Numbered from the stretch's first letter, positions 40,042 to 50,347 are shown. The stretch is DNA of 64,000 nt from CAWBVG01 sp963792175 (GCA_963792175.1 CAWBVG010000002.1:51769-115768), one strand, 5' to 3'. Notes: generated from the sequence alone by a model not told the origin. Program-made: numbers and translations.

Positions 40042-41262
40042 TCGAAAAGAAAAATCTGCTTTCCGATCACCAGCCGGGCGTACTACGGCCGCAGTCAGCT
40101 CCTGATCCGGAAGCTCCACGATCATCCGGCCATCGAGCTCGAGCTGATGCTGGGCGGCTCGATCCTGCTGGACAAGTACAGCCGCCACATCGCCGAGGAC
40201 ATCGCCGCGGGCGGCTTCACGATTTCCGCGTCGCTCTTCAACGTGATCGAAGGCGGCAATCACGTGGCGATGGCGAAGACCGCCTGCCTGACCGCCCTCG
40301 AGTTCACCAACGGCTTCCATACCGCCGACCCGGACATCGTGGTCATCTGCGGCGATCGTTTCGAGCAGCTGGCGATTGCGATGGCGGCGGCGTATCTGAA
40401 CAAGACGATTGCCCACATCGAAGGCGGCGACGTCAGCGGCAGCATCGACGAGAGCGTCCGGCACGCGATCACGAAGCTGGCGCACTTCCATTTCGTGACG
40501 AACCAGGACGCCGAGCGGCGCGTGCTGGCGATGGGTGAGAATCCGAAGTACGTCTTCAACACCGGATCGCTCGACGTCGAGGTGGCGTCCGAGCTCGAGG
40601 CGGCGATCACCAACGAGACGATCAATCGCTACGGCGTCGGCCACGAAGTCGACGTCACGCGGCCGTTCCTGATGGTGATTCAACATCCGGTGACCACCGA
40701 ACGGCAGAACCGGCGGCACGTCGAGGAAACCCTCAAGGCGGTGACGGCGCTGGCGATGCCGACGATCTGGATCTGGCCGAATCCCGACGCCGGTACCGGC
40801 GAAGTGGCGGATCTGCTGCGCAATTTCCGCGAGAACGCGGGTCACCAGGCCGACACGATGCGCTTCATCACCGATTTGCCGGTGAACGAGTTCATCGCGC
40901 TCTTGAAGGGGACCGCCTGCCTGATTGGCAATTCGTCCGCGGGAATCAAGGAGTGCTCGTATCTGGGCACGCCGGTCGTCAACATCGGGGTGCGGCAGCA
41001 GGGGCGTCTTCACGCTGACAACGTCGTCCATGCGGCTGACGAGAGCGTCTCGATTCTCGACGCCGTGCGGACACAGATGGCGCACGGCCGCTACCCGTCG
41101 TCGGCGATTTACCACAAGCCCGCCGCCAGCCAGACGATCGTGGACCTGCTGGCGACGCTCGACCTCTATACCCAGAAACGATTCTTCGACCATGCCGCCA
41201 CGACCCTTCCCGAGCCTCAGGGTGATCCCGAGCGCCGTCGAGGGACGACCGTGAGGACCTGA
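40038..41262 (+). CDS. neuC: UDP-N-acetylglucosamine 2-epimerase (hydrolysing), frameshift near start
   Basis: Produces ManNAc (or a 2,4-diacetamido analogue) and UDP from UDP-GlcNAc, the first step to sialic-type sugars. One extra A in the run at ~40045-40053 shifts the frame; correction gives KKKICFPITSRAYYGRSQLL, the normal family start. The rest is in frame: ICGDRFEQLAIAMAAAYLN, HIEGGDVSGSIDESVRHAIT, IQHPVTTERQNRRH, and GNSSAGIKECSYLGTPVVNIG. Restored length ~405 residues. GTG start at 40038 overlaps the ALDH stop and its own stop overlaps the neuB ATG. Legionaminate-type LegG proteins are the main alternative. Confidence 0.9.
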
Positions 41263-42302
41263 TGACGGACTCGACGCACATCACCATCGCCGGCCGGCAG
41301 ATCGGCGAAGGCCAGCCTTGCTTCGTCATTGCCGAGGCCGGCATCAACCACAACGGCGACACGGCGCTGGCCGCGGAGCTGGTGGATGCCGCGGCGGCGG
41401 CAGGCGCCGACGCGATCAAATTTCAGACGCATTTTCCAGAGCACGAGATGCTGCGTGGAGGGGCCACCGCCGCATACGTCGGCGAGTCGCTGTTCGATCT
41501 GCTCACCCGCACGGCGCTTTCGCGCGATGCGCACTTCGAGCTGCGGAACCGCGCGCGAGACAAGGGCATTCTGTTTCTGTCGACGCCGTTTTCGCGCGAG
41601 GCGGCCGACTTTCTCGAAACCGTCGGGGTGCCGGCGTACAAGACCGGATCGGGCGAGCTCACGCATTTACCGCTGCAACGACACATCGCCCGCAAGGGGC
41701 GGCCGATGATCGTTTCGACCGGCATGTCGACCCCGGAAGAGATCGAGCGTACGGTGCAGACCATTCGCGCGGAGGGCACACCGTTCGCGCTGATGCACTG
41801 CACGTCGACGTATCCGACGCCCTACCCGCATGTGCAGCTGGGATGCATCGCGGGGCTCAAAGAGCGTTACGGCGTCCCGGTTGGCTTCTCGGATCACACG
41901 CTCGGCAACTTCGCGGCATTCGCGGCGGTCGCCGCCGGCGCTCAGCTGTTCGAGAAACACTTCACCGTCTCGCGTTCGCTGCCCGGACCCGATCAGCAAG
42001 GATCGATGGAGCCGCAGGAGCTCGAGGAACTCGTCCGTGGCATCCGTGCCATCGAGCAATCGCTCGGCGCGGCCAAGAAGATTCAGCCGGGGGAGCAGGA
42101 CGTTCGGGACATGGCGCTTCACAGCGTGGTGTCGATCCGCGACATCGCCGCGGGCGCGACCATCGGCCCGGACGATGTCTGGGCGAAGCGGCCGGGCACC
42201 GGCATTCCGGCGCGGCAGCTGGGCGAGGTGATCGGCCGGGTGGCGAAAAAGGCAATCGCCAAGGATCGATTGATTCAGTGGGACGACCTGCGCGAAGTCT
42301 GA
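41262..42302 (+). CDS. neuB: N-acetylneuraminate (nonulosonate) synthase
   Basis: Condenses ManNAc (or analogue) with phosphoenolpyruvate to form a nine-carbon 2-keto acid. Intact, 346 residues. TIM-barrel motifs: AEAGINHNGDTALAAELVDA, KFQTHFPEHE, STPFSREAADFLE, YKTGSGELTHLPL, the metal ligand His in MHCTSTYPTP, GFSDHTLGN, and EKHFTVSRSLPGPDQ. Residues ~285-345 form the C-terminal SAF antifreeze-like domain (SVVSIRDIAAGATIGPDDV). The stop codon falls in a short direct repeat. Neu5Ac is the simplest product given neuC and the absence of the extra legionaminate enzymes in view. Confidence 0.94.
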   Translation: MTDSTHITIAGRQIGEGQPCFVIAEAGINHNGDTALAAELVDAAAAAGADAIKFQTHFPEHEMLRGGATAAYVGESLFDLLTRTALSRDAHFELRNRARDKGILFLSTPFSREAADFLETVGVPAYKTGSGELTHLPLQRHIARKGRPMIVSTGMSTPEEIERTVQTIRAEGTPFALMHCTSTYPTPYPHVQLGCIAGLKERYGVPVGFSDHTLGNFAAFAAVAAGAQLFEKHFTVSRSLPGPDQQGSMEPQELEELVRGIRAIEQSLGAAKKIQPGEQDVRDMALHSVVSIRDIAAGATIGPDDVWAKRPGTGIPARQLGEVIGRVAKKAIAKDRLIQWDDLREV

Positions 42303-42340
42303 AGTGCGAAGTCTGAAGGCTGAAACGATGAAGACCGAAC
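42293..42340. repeat. GAAGTCTGAAG direct repeat between neuB and neuA
   Basis: CGAAGTCTGAAGTGCGAAGTCTGAAGGCTGAAAC: two copies of a ~14-base unit plus a degenerate third, ending one base before the neuA GTG. It includes the neuB stop. Confidence 0.7.
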
Positions 42341-42341
42341 C

Positions 42342-43062
42342 GTGAAAGTCCTCGGCGTGGTCACGGCCCGCGGCGGATCGAAGGGCATGCCCGGAAAGAA
42401 TCTCAAGCTGCTCGCCGGCAAGCCGTTGATTGCCTACTCGATCGACGCCGCGCAGCGTTCCGGTGTGTTCGACCGGCTCATCCTCTCGACCGACGATCCA
42501 TCGATTGCCGACATCGCGCGGGCGTCCGGCTGTGAAGTGCCGTTCATGCGTCCGTCGGAACTGGCCCTCGATTCGACGCCGCACCTGCCGGTGATGATCA
42601 CGCCGTCGCGTGGCTGCGCGATCACGAGGGCTATCGCTGCGACGCGGTGATGACTCTGCAGCCGACCTCGCCGCTTTCGAACGCCCGACGACATCCGCAA
42701 CGCCGTGCGGTTGCTCGAATCGAGCGGCGCCGATTCGGTGGTCGGCGTCTCGCGCCGTCCCGCCCCACTTCAATCCGATGCGGATGCTGGCTGCGGATGA
42801 CGGAGGCGGCAGCGACGCTCTTCGTCATCGGGCGAACCGGTACGGCGTCGTCCGGTCCGGCGGCAGGATCTGCCGAACGTCTGGGCGATGAACGAGGCGA
42901 TCTACGTGTTTCGCACGTCAGCTGCTCTTCGCCGCCGAGCCGAGTCTGTACGGCGACCGCACCGTCGTCTATGTCATGCCCGCCGAGCGAGGTCTCGCGA
43001 TCGACGACGCGCGAGACTGGGACGCCGCGGAACGCGCGATCGAGGAACACACCGCCGGCTGA
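42342..43062 (+). CDS. neuA: CMP-nonulosonate cytidylyltransferase, several frameshifts
   Basis: Activates the nonulosonic acid as its CMP derivative. The first frame gives VVTARGGSKGMPGKNLKLLAGKPLIAYSI, the CTP-binding signature, then LSTDDPSIADIA. The conserved protein continues across at least four shifts: DAVMTLQPTSPLRTPDDIRNA (extra base near 42680), GVSRVPPHFNPMRML (extra base near 42757), and WAMNEAIYVFRT and the C-terminus (near 42830 and 42918). Restored length ~240 residues. GTG start at 42342. Whether the cognate acid is Neu5Ac, legionaminate or pseudaminate cannot be fixed by sequence reading alone. Confidence 0.88.
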
Positions 43063-43087
43063 CGCCGGAAATCAAGGACCGCACACC

Positions 43088-43745
43088 GTGAGCAGGCCGG
43101 ACATGGATATCGAAGCCCATCGCGATTTGAAGCTGCTCGAAGCTGTCGAGGAGGACTCGCGCGTCACGCAGCGGAGCGCTCGCCACCAAGCTGGGCATCG
43201 CGCTCGGCCTGACGAACATCTACTTGAAGCGCCTGGTCCGCAAGGGCTACATCAAGTGCGTCAACGTGCAGCCGAACCGCATCAGCTATCTGATCACGCC
43301 GCGCGGCATCGCCGAGAAGGCGCGTCTGACCTACGAGTTCATGGACTACTCGCTGCATCTCTACGGAGAAGTGCGGCAGCATCTGCGCGGCGTGCTGCAG
43401 GACTGCGCCTCCGCCGATCGCCGGGTGGCGATCTACGGCCGCGGCGAGGCCGCGGAGCTGGCGTATCTCTCGCTCAAGGAATGCGGGCTCGAGCCGGTCG
43501 CGATCTTCGACGCCGAAAGCGGCACCGAGTTTCTCGGCATGCCGGTGCTGGCGGTCAGCGGCCACGGCCAGGTGAACTACGACCTGATGATCGTCGCGAC
43601 CCTCGAGCGGTCCGGACAGCAGCTGGCGTCGCTGGTCGGCGACGGCGTGCCGCGTGAAAAACTCGTTCCGCTTCGACAGGAACAGCTGCCTCGGCGCAGA
43701 CCGGCGCCAGAGCTGGCTCGCACAGGGACCGGTCAGGACGGGTAG
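43088..43745 (+). CDS. Winged-helix regulator fused to a Rossmann-like domain, one frameshift
   Basis: About 215 residues. The N-terminal ~75 residues form a MarR/Lrp-like winged helix (DLKLLEAVEEDSRVTQR, then after an extra base near 43176 ALATKLGIALGLTNIYLKRL). The C-terminal part begins RVAIYGRGEAAELAYLSLKE and reads as a nucleotide-sugar or CoA-binding Rossmann fold with EPVAIFDAESG. Such two-domain proteins occur inside many capsule loci and may sense a sugar nucleotide. It lies 25 bases after neuA and just before an epimerase gene. DNA target and ligand are unknown. Confidence 0.75.
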
Positions 43746-43753
43746 ACGCGCGC

Positions 43754-44737
43754 ATGTCTCTGACGAACAAACGCATCTGCATCACCGGTGGCGCCGGCTT
43801 CATCGGCTCGCACCTGGTGGAGCGCCTGATTGAGGACAACGAGATCGTCGTCTACGACAACCTGCATCGCAACGCGCTGCAGTTCGCCCACCTCGAAAAC
43901 CATCCGCACCTGCACTTCATCAAGGGCGACGTGATGGACTACGTGGCGACGCGCCGGGCGATCGACGGGTGCCAGGTCGTCATCCATTGCGCGGCGATTG
44001 CCGGCGTCTATTCGGTGGATCGCAACGCGGTGACGACGATGGAAGTGAACATGCTGGGCACCCATCAGGTCGTCAAGGCGGCACTCGACGTCGGCGTCGA
44101 GCGGTTCGTCGAGTTCTCGACCAGCGAGGTCTACGGTCCGTTCATCCACAAGGGCAAGGAAGACGATCTCACGACCATCGGTCCGATTGGCGAGAGCCGA
44201 TGGGTCTACGCGGCGAGCAAGCTGGCGTCCGAGCACCTGTCGTACGCCCACTACAAGGAAGACGGCCTGCCGCTCGCGATCGTCCGTCCGTTCAACGTCT
44301 ACGGTCCGCGGCAGGTGGGCGACGGCGCCATCCGCGGGATGACTCATCCAGGCGCTGCAGCACGCGCCGATCACGCTCTACAACGACGGCACGCAGATTC
44401 GCGCGTGGTGCTTCGTCGAGCGACTTCGTCGACGGCGTGCTGCGCTGCGCGGAGCGGCCGGAAGCAGTCGGCCACGCGTTCAACCTCGGCAACCCGCAGG
44501 GCACCATCACGAACTTCGAGCTCGCGAACATGATCCTGCGCCTGACGAACTCGAAGTCCGAGATCGTCTACAAGCCGCATCCGGGCCCGGAAGTGGATCT
44601 GCGCGTGCCGTCGATTGAAAAGGCGATGCCATTGCTCGGCGTATCGGCCGAAGGTGTCGCTCGAGTCCGGCGTGCGCCAGGCGGTCAGCGGTACACGCGA
44701 TCTCGACGTGCTACGGCGAGTCGCTGGCCGCGCCTGA
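43754..44737 (+). CDS. NAD-dependent sugar epimerase/dehydratase, several frameshifts
   Basis: Extended SDR acting on a nucleotide sugar. TGGAGFIGSHLVERL at the N-terminus, HCAAIAGVYSVDRN, the catalytic STSEVYG and YAASKLASEHL (YxxxK), then PFNVYGPRQVGDGAI. The frame breaks near 44340, 44405 and 44655, and the C-terminal half continues as APITLYNDGTQIRAWCF, FNLGNPQGTITNFELA and KVSLESGVRQAV. A UDP-GlcNAc 4-epimerase or UDP-glucuronate decarboxylase relative is likely; the exact reaction is uncertain. It is followed by a second, related epimerase gene. Confidence 0.82.
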
Positions 44738-44760
44738 AGGCGACGGTCCGATCACGTCAC

Positions 44761-45706
44761 ATGAGTCATCGTCACCGGCGCGTCGGGCTTCATCGGCCAC
44801 AACGTGCTGCTTGCGCTCCGCGCAAGCTGGGAGATCCTGGCGCTCTACCATCACGCGACGGATCTCGAGGCGTTCGTCGCGCGGCACGGCCTCTCGCACG
44901 TCACGCCCGTCGAGTGCGACCTGCCGACGAGGCCGACGTCGCGCGCCGTGGCCGCCGCCGTTGGCGGCCGGGCCGACGCCGCGCTCTATCTCGCCGCCAA
45001 CAGCGACCCCACGGCGTCGGCGGCGCGGCCGCGCTGGGATCTCGAGTAGAACACCTCGCCGCTCGTGAATTTCCTCGAGCATTGTCCCGTGGATCACCTG
45101 GTCTTCACCTCGTCCGGCGCGGTCTACGACGGCCTGATCGGCGACGGTGACGCCGCCAACACCGGTGATCGCCGACGCTGCCGTACGCGATCTCGAAGCT
45201 CGCATCCGAGCAGTACGTCCGGTTCTTCGCCGAACGGCGGCATGCCGTCGGCAGCTACGTGAACGTGCGGTTCTTCGGCGCCTACGGGCCGTACGAAGCC
45301 GTCGCGCAAGATCACGACGCGTTGGCTGCGGGCGGTGATGGCCGGCCAGCGCGAGTTCACGATGCGCGGCGACGGCAAGAACCTGATCGACTTCATGTAC
45401 GTCGACGACGCGGTTGACGGGTTCCTGCGCGCTGGCAGCGCGGACGGATGCGGCACCGTCGATTTCGCGTCCGGCGCGCCGGTCAGCGATCAACGAAGTC
45501 GTCCAGACGATGGCGCGCGTGCTTGGCGTCGAGATGTACGCGTCGCGCACAGGGCACGGACCGAGGAATTCATCCAGTTCCACAGCGTCGACCGACGATG
45601 CGCGAACGGTTCGGATTCGTGCCGCGGACATCGTTCGAGGACGGCATTCGGCGGCTGCAGCGCACTTCTCGTCGAGGAGGGTCCGGGCGTTGGCCAGTCG
45701 GCATGA
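44761..45706 (+). CDS. NAD-dependent epimerase/dehydratase, heavily disrupted
   Basis: Second extended SDR in tandem. Fragments in changing frames rebuild one protein: VIVTGASGFIGHNVLLALR, ALYLAANSDP, VFTSSGAVYDG, PYAISKLASEQYVRFFAE (the YxxxK region), VRFFGAYGPYE, DFMYVDDAVDGFL, and EFIQFHSVDRRMRERFGF. At least five frame changes and one in-frame TAG (45048-45050, after PRWDLE) interrupt it. With this density of damage it could be a decaying gene, but neighbouring genes show the same kind of slips, so base errors are the more economical reading. The stop overlaps the ATG of the methyltransferase. Confidence 0.68.
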
Positions 45707-46329
45707 GCCTGAGCGAGCGTGCGCTTCACGAGCACGTCGCCGAAGTCGAAGGCCACGAATCACAGGTCACCGGCATCGTCGGCTACTTCTACGCGATGTA
45801 CCGCGCCGAAGTGCTGGCGCGCGTGCAGGGGATCCGCGGCCGCGACATCCTGGAGGTCGGCTGCGGCGAAGGGCATGATGTTCGAGGGCACGACATCGCG
45901 CCGGTGCAGATGGACGTGTCGATGACGCCGCGTGCGGTCGGGCCGCGGGCAAGTGCCGGCTGCTGCTGTGCGCCGACGGCTATCAGCTGCCGTTCGCCAG
46001 CGAGTCGATTCGACGTGGTGCTTGCTGATCGCGGTCCTCGAGCACACGCGCGAACCGTGGCGGATGCTCGCGGAAGCGCGGCGCGTGCTGAAAGCCGGGC
46101 GGACGGGCGATCATGGTCGTCCCCAACGACGTCACGATGAGCGCCGGACGGCTGCTGCTAGGCAAGTTTCCGATCCGATATCCGGATCACCTGACGTTCA
46201 CCACGCCCGGGCGGATGCGCCAGTGGCTGAGCGAAGGATTCCGGATTCGCGAAGCGTTCACGCTGCCGTTCCGGCGTCTGCCATTTGCCGTGAACCTCTA
46301 CTACTTCGTCGTTGCCGAGCAGCCTGTAG
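45703..46329 (+). CDS. Class I SAM methyltransferase, frameshifted
   Basis: Start MSLSERALHEHVAEVEGHE, then ILEVGCGEG (SAM-binding loop I), a shifted continuation DIAPVQMDVSMT, LLLCADGYQLPFASE and DVVLLIAVLEHTREPWRML, followed by VLKPGGRAIMVVPNDV. About 205 residues. Frame slips near 45878, 45893, 45945, 46010 and 46105. Methyl acceptor is unknown; a sugar or lipid-linked intermediate fits the neighbourhood. In the raw sequence the last frame runs on without stop into the FAD oxidoreductase. A TAG at 46327-46329 one frame away gives the separate end annotated here. Confidence 0.72.
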
Positions 46330-46332
46330 CGG

Positions 46333-47781
46333 ATGTCGAAGCCGACGCAGTCGTCATTCTCGGCGCCGGGCCGGCCGGTATGTCGGCCGCGTGGCGGTTG
46401 TCGGCGCTGGGCTACCCCGTCACCGTGCTCGAGCGCGACAACGCGGTCGGCGGCATGGGCAGGACGATCACGGTCGGCGACTTCGCGGTCGATTACGGTC
46501 CGCACACCTTTCACATTCGCGAGACCGCGGAGAGCCGGGAGATCCACGAGGCCATCCGGCCGTTCTTCGGCGAGGACCCGCTGATTCTCACGCGCGGCAC
46601 GCGCGTGCTGCTTCGCGGCAAGGAGTACGTCTATCCGCTCGAGATGCTGCAGGTGCTGCTCGGCGTGAGCCCGTTGCTGTCGGCGCGGATCGTCTTCGAC
46701 TACGTGGTGGCGACGATCAAGTCGACGTTCGCGCCGCCGAAGAACGGAGGACTCGTTCGAGGAGTGGGGCGTCCGGAACCTCGGCCGCACGCTCTACGAC
46801 CTGTGCTTCGGGATCTACTCGGCGCGCGTGTGGGGCCTGCCGACGTCGCAGATTTCGTCGAAGCAGGCGCAGCGCGTCGCCAAGCTGAATCTGAAGAACA
46901 TCATCCTGCGCGCGCTCGGCATCAAGGCGGACCCGGCGACCTACTTCACGAAGTACATGTATCCGCGCAAGGGCATCAGCATGCTGTACGAGGGCATGGC
47001 CGGCGAAGTGCGCGACGGCTGGCAATGCGTGCTGCTCGAATCGCCGGTCGTCAGGCTGGAGCGCGACGGCGATCGCATCGCGCGCGTCGTGTATCACGCG
47101 CGAACGGCCGCGAAGAAACGATCGAGTGCGACGCGCGTGCTGTCGACGCTGCCGCTGCCGCAGCTGGTCCAGCATGATGCAGCCGTCGCTGCCGGCGAGC
47201 GGTCGCCGGGCACGCGGCGAGGCTGCGCTATCGCAGCCTGAAGCTGATTTACATCGCGCTCAAGCGGCCGCGGCTGACCGACTACCACTGGGTGTATCTG
47301 CTCGACGGGCAGTTCCGCGTCAATCGCGTGTCCGAGCAGAAGAACGTCAGCGCCGAGATGGTGCCCGCCGATCGCACGGTGCTCTGCATCGAGCTGTCGC
47401 TGCTGGCGCGACGAGCCGCTCTGGGACGCCAGCGACGAGGAGATCTACCGGCATCGCGCTGCACGATCTGATGCAGATGGGATACGGCGTGACCGAGGAC
47501 GGAGGTCGAGGACTATCACGTCACCGACATCCCGACCGCTTATCCGGTCTACGAGCTGAATTTCGAGGATCACCTGATTCCCGGTGCTCGAAGGCGTTCA
47601 CGCGGTCGCCAACCTGCTCACGCTCGGCCGCCACGGCCTGTTCCTCAACAACAGCATGGACGACAACGTGCTGCTCGGCATGAAGGTCGCGCGACACGAT
47701 CGCCGACGGCGGCGTCGACAGCCGGCGGCGTGGCTTCACGAGATGCTCGCGTTCATGAACCTGCGTTTCGCGGGCAAATGA
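46333..47781 (+). CDS. FAD-dependent amine oxidase/UDP-galactopyranose mutase-like protein, several frameshifts
   Basis: Flavoprotein of ~480 residues. VVILGAGPAGMSAAWRLSALGYPVTVLE binds FAD (quoted in part: GAGPAGMSAAWRL), then RTITVGDFAVDYGPHTFH, which with the later KYMYPRKGISMLYEGMA is typical of the protoporphyrinogen-oxidase-like group common in polysaccharide loci. Further pieces are GLPTSQISSKQAQRVA, HWVYLLDGQFRVNRVSEQKN and NNSMDDNVLLGMKVA. Frame slips near 46755, 47100, 47190, 47410, 47450, 47505, 47580 and 47690. A redox or mutase role on a lipid- or nucleotide-linked sugar is inferred. It ends convergently with the GT39-like gene. Confidence 0.75.
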
Positions 47782-49160
47782 GCGGCCGTCAGATCCGCTG
47801 CGCCGATCGTCGCGAGCAGCAGCACGGTCGGCTTCGCGGGCAGCGACTGGCGCGCTTCGGTCAGCAGCGGCACGTGCACGGCGGTGACGTAGACGATCGG
47901 CGCGGCCAGCAGGCACGCTTCGACCAGCGTCCGCTGCGCGCGAGCGCGCACGACGCCGAGACGCGCCGCGCAGCATGATCGCCGCCTGCACCGCCCAGCA
48001 CAGCGCGGATCACGAGCGGCGGCAGTCTGGTTGATGTCGCTGTAGCGAAACGGGATGTCGGCGGCCCACAGGACGAACACGCCGCGCGCGAGCCGCTTCG
48101 CCAGATGCGCCGGCGATCGCGCGGCGGATGTTCGTCGAGCGCCGACGCGCAGATATTCGCGGTCGGCCGCGACGCGGGCGCGGCGCGCGCTCGAGCGGAT
48201 CGATCGGTTCGCGTCCAGATGCGGCGGATGTCGTGCCACTGATGCACGTACTCGAGCATCGGCTCCGGCGGCGAGCTGCTCGCGTGCGGCGACCTCCTCG
48301 ACGCGCGCGTCGAGCGTCGGCGCGGTCGTCGATGTCGTCGGCGAGGTGGGTGAGCTCGTTCTGCAGGCGGCCCGACCACGTGGCCTGCCACGACCCTTCC
48401 CAGATGCCGCGGCCGACGCCGCCGGCGGGCGACAGCGTGAACGCGCCGAGCGTCGACGTAGTTGTAGGCGAACCACGGCAGCATCGTGACGGCGAACGCG
48501 CGCGAGCATCGCCGCCCAGTGGCGCACGGCGCGGGCCGCGGGCGCGACGCGACAGCGGCAGCACGACGAGGCCGACGGCGGCGAGCGCGAACGGAAACAG
48601 GACGAAGACGGGCCGGCTGAGCGCGGTCACGCCGAGGACGACGCCGAGCCAGCACGAAGCGCGCGCATCGCGGTCGTCGACCGCACGAACGGCCAGCCAC
48701 ATGCGAGCGTGAACGACAGCGTCGTCCACACTTCGGTCATGACGAGCGCGCCGAAATACGGAATCGGCGGAAAGAGCGCCGTCAGCAGCAGCGCCGCGGC
48801 CACGCCGTCCGGTCCGACGATGCGCCGCGTCCGATCGCGAAGACCAGCAGGCACGATGACCGCGAAGAGCGCCGTCTGCGCGATCGCCACCGGCAGCTGC
48901 CGCACGCCGAAGACCTGGTAGATCGATGGCGACGAAGAGCCGGATAGCCGGGCGTGCGGATCACCTCCGGCACGAACGGCGTGGCGATCGGGAAAGCGCG
49001 TGAACTTCCCCGTCGTCGCCAGCACCTCGCCGAGGCGGCGATAGCCATCCTGGTCGCTCCACGAGACGTGACCAGTCGCGGCTCTGGTACCAGATGAAGA
49101 ACAGAGCCGTGGAGCGCGGCAACGAGGCACACGATCCACAGCGCGCCGGCGCACGGGCAT
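47736..49160 (-). CDS. GT39/ArnT-like membrane glycosyltransferase, heavily frameshifted
   Basis: Rebuilt from three interleaved frames: ALWIVCLVAALHGSALFFIWYQSRDW near the start (ATG at 49160), HVSWSDQDGYRRLGEVLATTGKF (catalytic acidic loop), VIRTPGYPALF, YQVFGVRQLPVAIAQTALFAVIV, LLLTALFPPIPYFGALVMTEVW, GVTALSRPVFVLFPFALAAVG, and ATWSGRLQNELTHLADDIDD. These are the usual landmarks of the dolichyl-phosphate-mannose/ArnT superfamily, which uses polyprenyl-phosphate sugars. About a dozen single-base slips interrupt it. The 3' end overlaps the FAD gene by ~45 bases; a missed slip may make the true end earlier. It follows the GT4 gene on the same strand. Confidence 0.65.
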
Positions 49161-49169
49161 CGCGAGATT

Positions 49170-50347
49170 CTACGTAAGTGCAGCAGTTCGCGGTACAGCC
49201 GTCGACGTCATCGAGCAGGCGATCGAGGCCGTAGCGGGCCAGCACCGAGTGGCGGCCGGCGTCCCCCATCTGGCGGCGCCGCTCGCGATCGGCAAGCAGG
49301 GCGATCACGTGGTCGGCCAGAGCGTGCGCATCGCCGAACGGCGCGACCAGTCCGATGCGATCGCTGTCGATGACATCACGCACCCCGCCCACATCGGTGC
49401 GAAACGCCCGGGACCGCGGCTGCGAGGCTTTCGATGAGCGCGACCGGCGTGCCTTCGTTGCGCGAGGTCAGCAGGAAGACGTCACTGGCGGCATACAAAA
49501 TGTCGAGATCGCGCCGCCAGCCGAGAAATTGCACGCGCTCGGCGATGCCGCTGGCTCGCGCCTGTTGTTCGAGCGCCGATCGCAGTTCGCCGTCGCCCGC
49601 GACGAGAAAGATCGCGCGTGCATTGCGCTCGGCGACGATCCGCGCCGTGTCGAGAAAGAGATCGTACCGCTTGATGGCGGTCAGCCGTCCGGCGGTCGAG
49701 ACCACCGCCGCCTCGGCCGGAATGCCCAGCGCCGCACGGGCCGCACGTCGATCGGTATCGTCAATCGCCGTCAGCCGATCCAGATCGAACCCGAGCGGGA
49801 CGACCCGGTATTGCTCCGGCCGGCCGATGTGATGGTCGTCGAGCAGCTCCTCCTGAATCCGCGGCGATATCGCGACCAGGCGATCGGTGACGCGGGCCAG
49901 CATGCGTTCGATACCGAGAAATGCTCGCGTCTTCGCCGGGCTGAAGTACCCCTCCAGGACGTGGCCATGGTAGGTGTGCACGACGCGGGCCCTGGCGTCG
50001 CGGCCCGCGGTCCGGTTGTAGATCGCCGTCGCGATGCGGCCGATGGTGCCGGCCTTCGCCATGTGCGTGTGGACGATGTGCGGGCGGAGGTCGCGAAGCG
50101 CGTCGAGGACCTGGGCGAGCGCCACCGCGTCGTGGAGCGGCGCAATGTCACGGCGCAGCGACCGCATCTGGCGAGCGATGCCGGGCGCGGTCAGCAGATA
50201 CTGCATGTCGCCCTCGCCGGCGCCGAGGCGGCCGTGCAGCAGCCGCGTCTCGAAGCCGCGAGCCCTCATCCGCTCGGACAGCGCGATCGCTTGAATCGAC
50301 GGCCCACCGATATTGAGGCGCGTAATGATGCGGAGGACACGTGTCAT
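49170..50347 (-). CDS. GT4-family glycosyltransferase, frameshift near the C-terminus
   Basis: GT-B glycosyltransferase of ~385 residues. LRIITRLNIGGPSIQAIALSERM at the start, HIVHTHMAKAGTIGR, HTYHGHVLEGYFSP, VPLGFDLDRLT, STAGRLTAIKRYDLF, LVAGDGELRSALEQQA and the EX7E element of EGTPVALIESLAA. One slip near 49395 leads to GVSTDVGGVRDVIDSD and another near 49205 to the end LYRELLHLRR. The architecture resembles WecA-linked GT4 enzymes that add to a lipid carrier. The start ATG is divergent from, and overlaps by 7 bases, the start of the SGNH hydrolase gene. Confidence 0.88.

Noticed and set aside
38554..41193. Long open frame of 879 codons on the minus strand opposite ALDH and neuC
   Set aside because: It is antisense to two clearly conserved genes, has the Arg/Asp/His-rich composition of a codon-shadow in high-GC DNA and shows no family motif.
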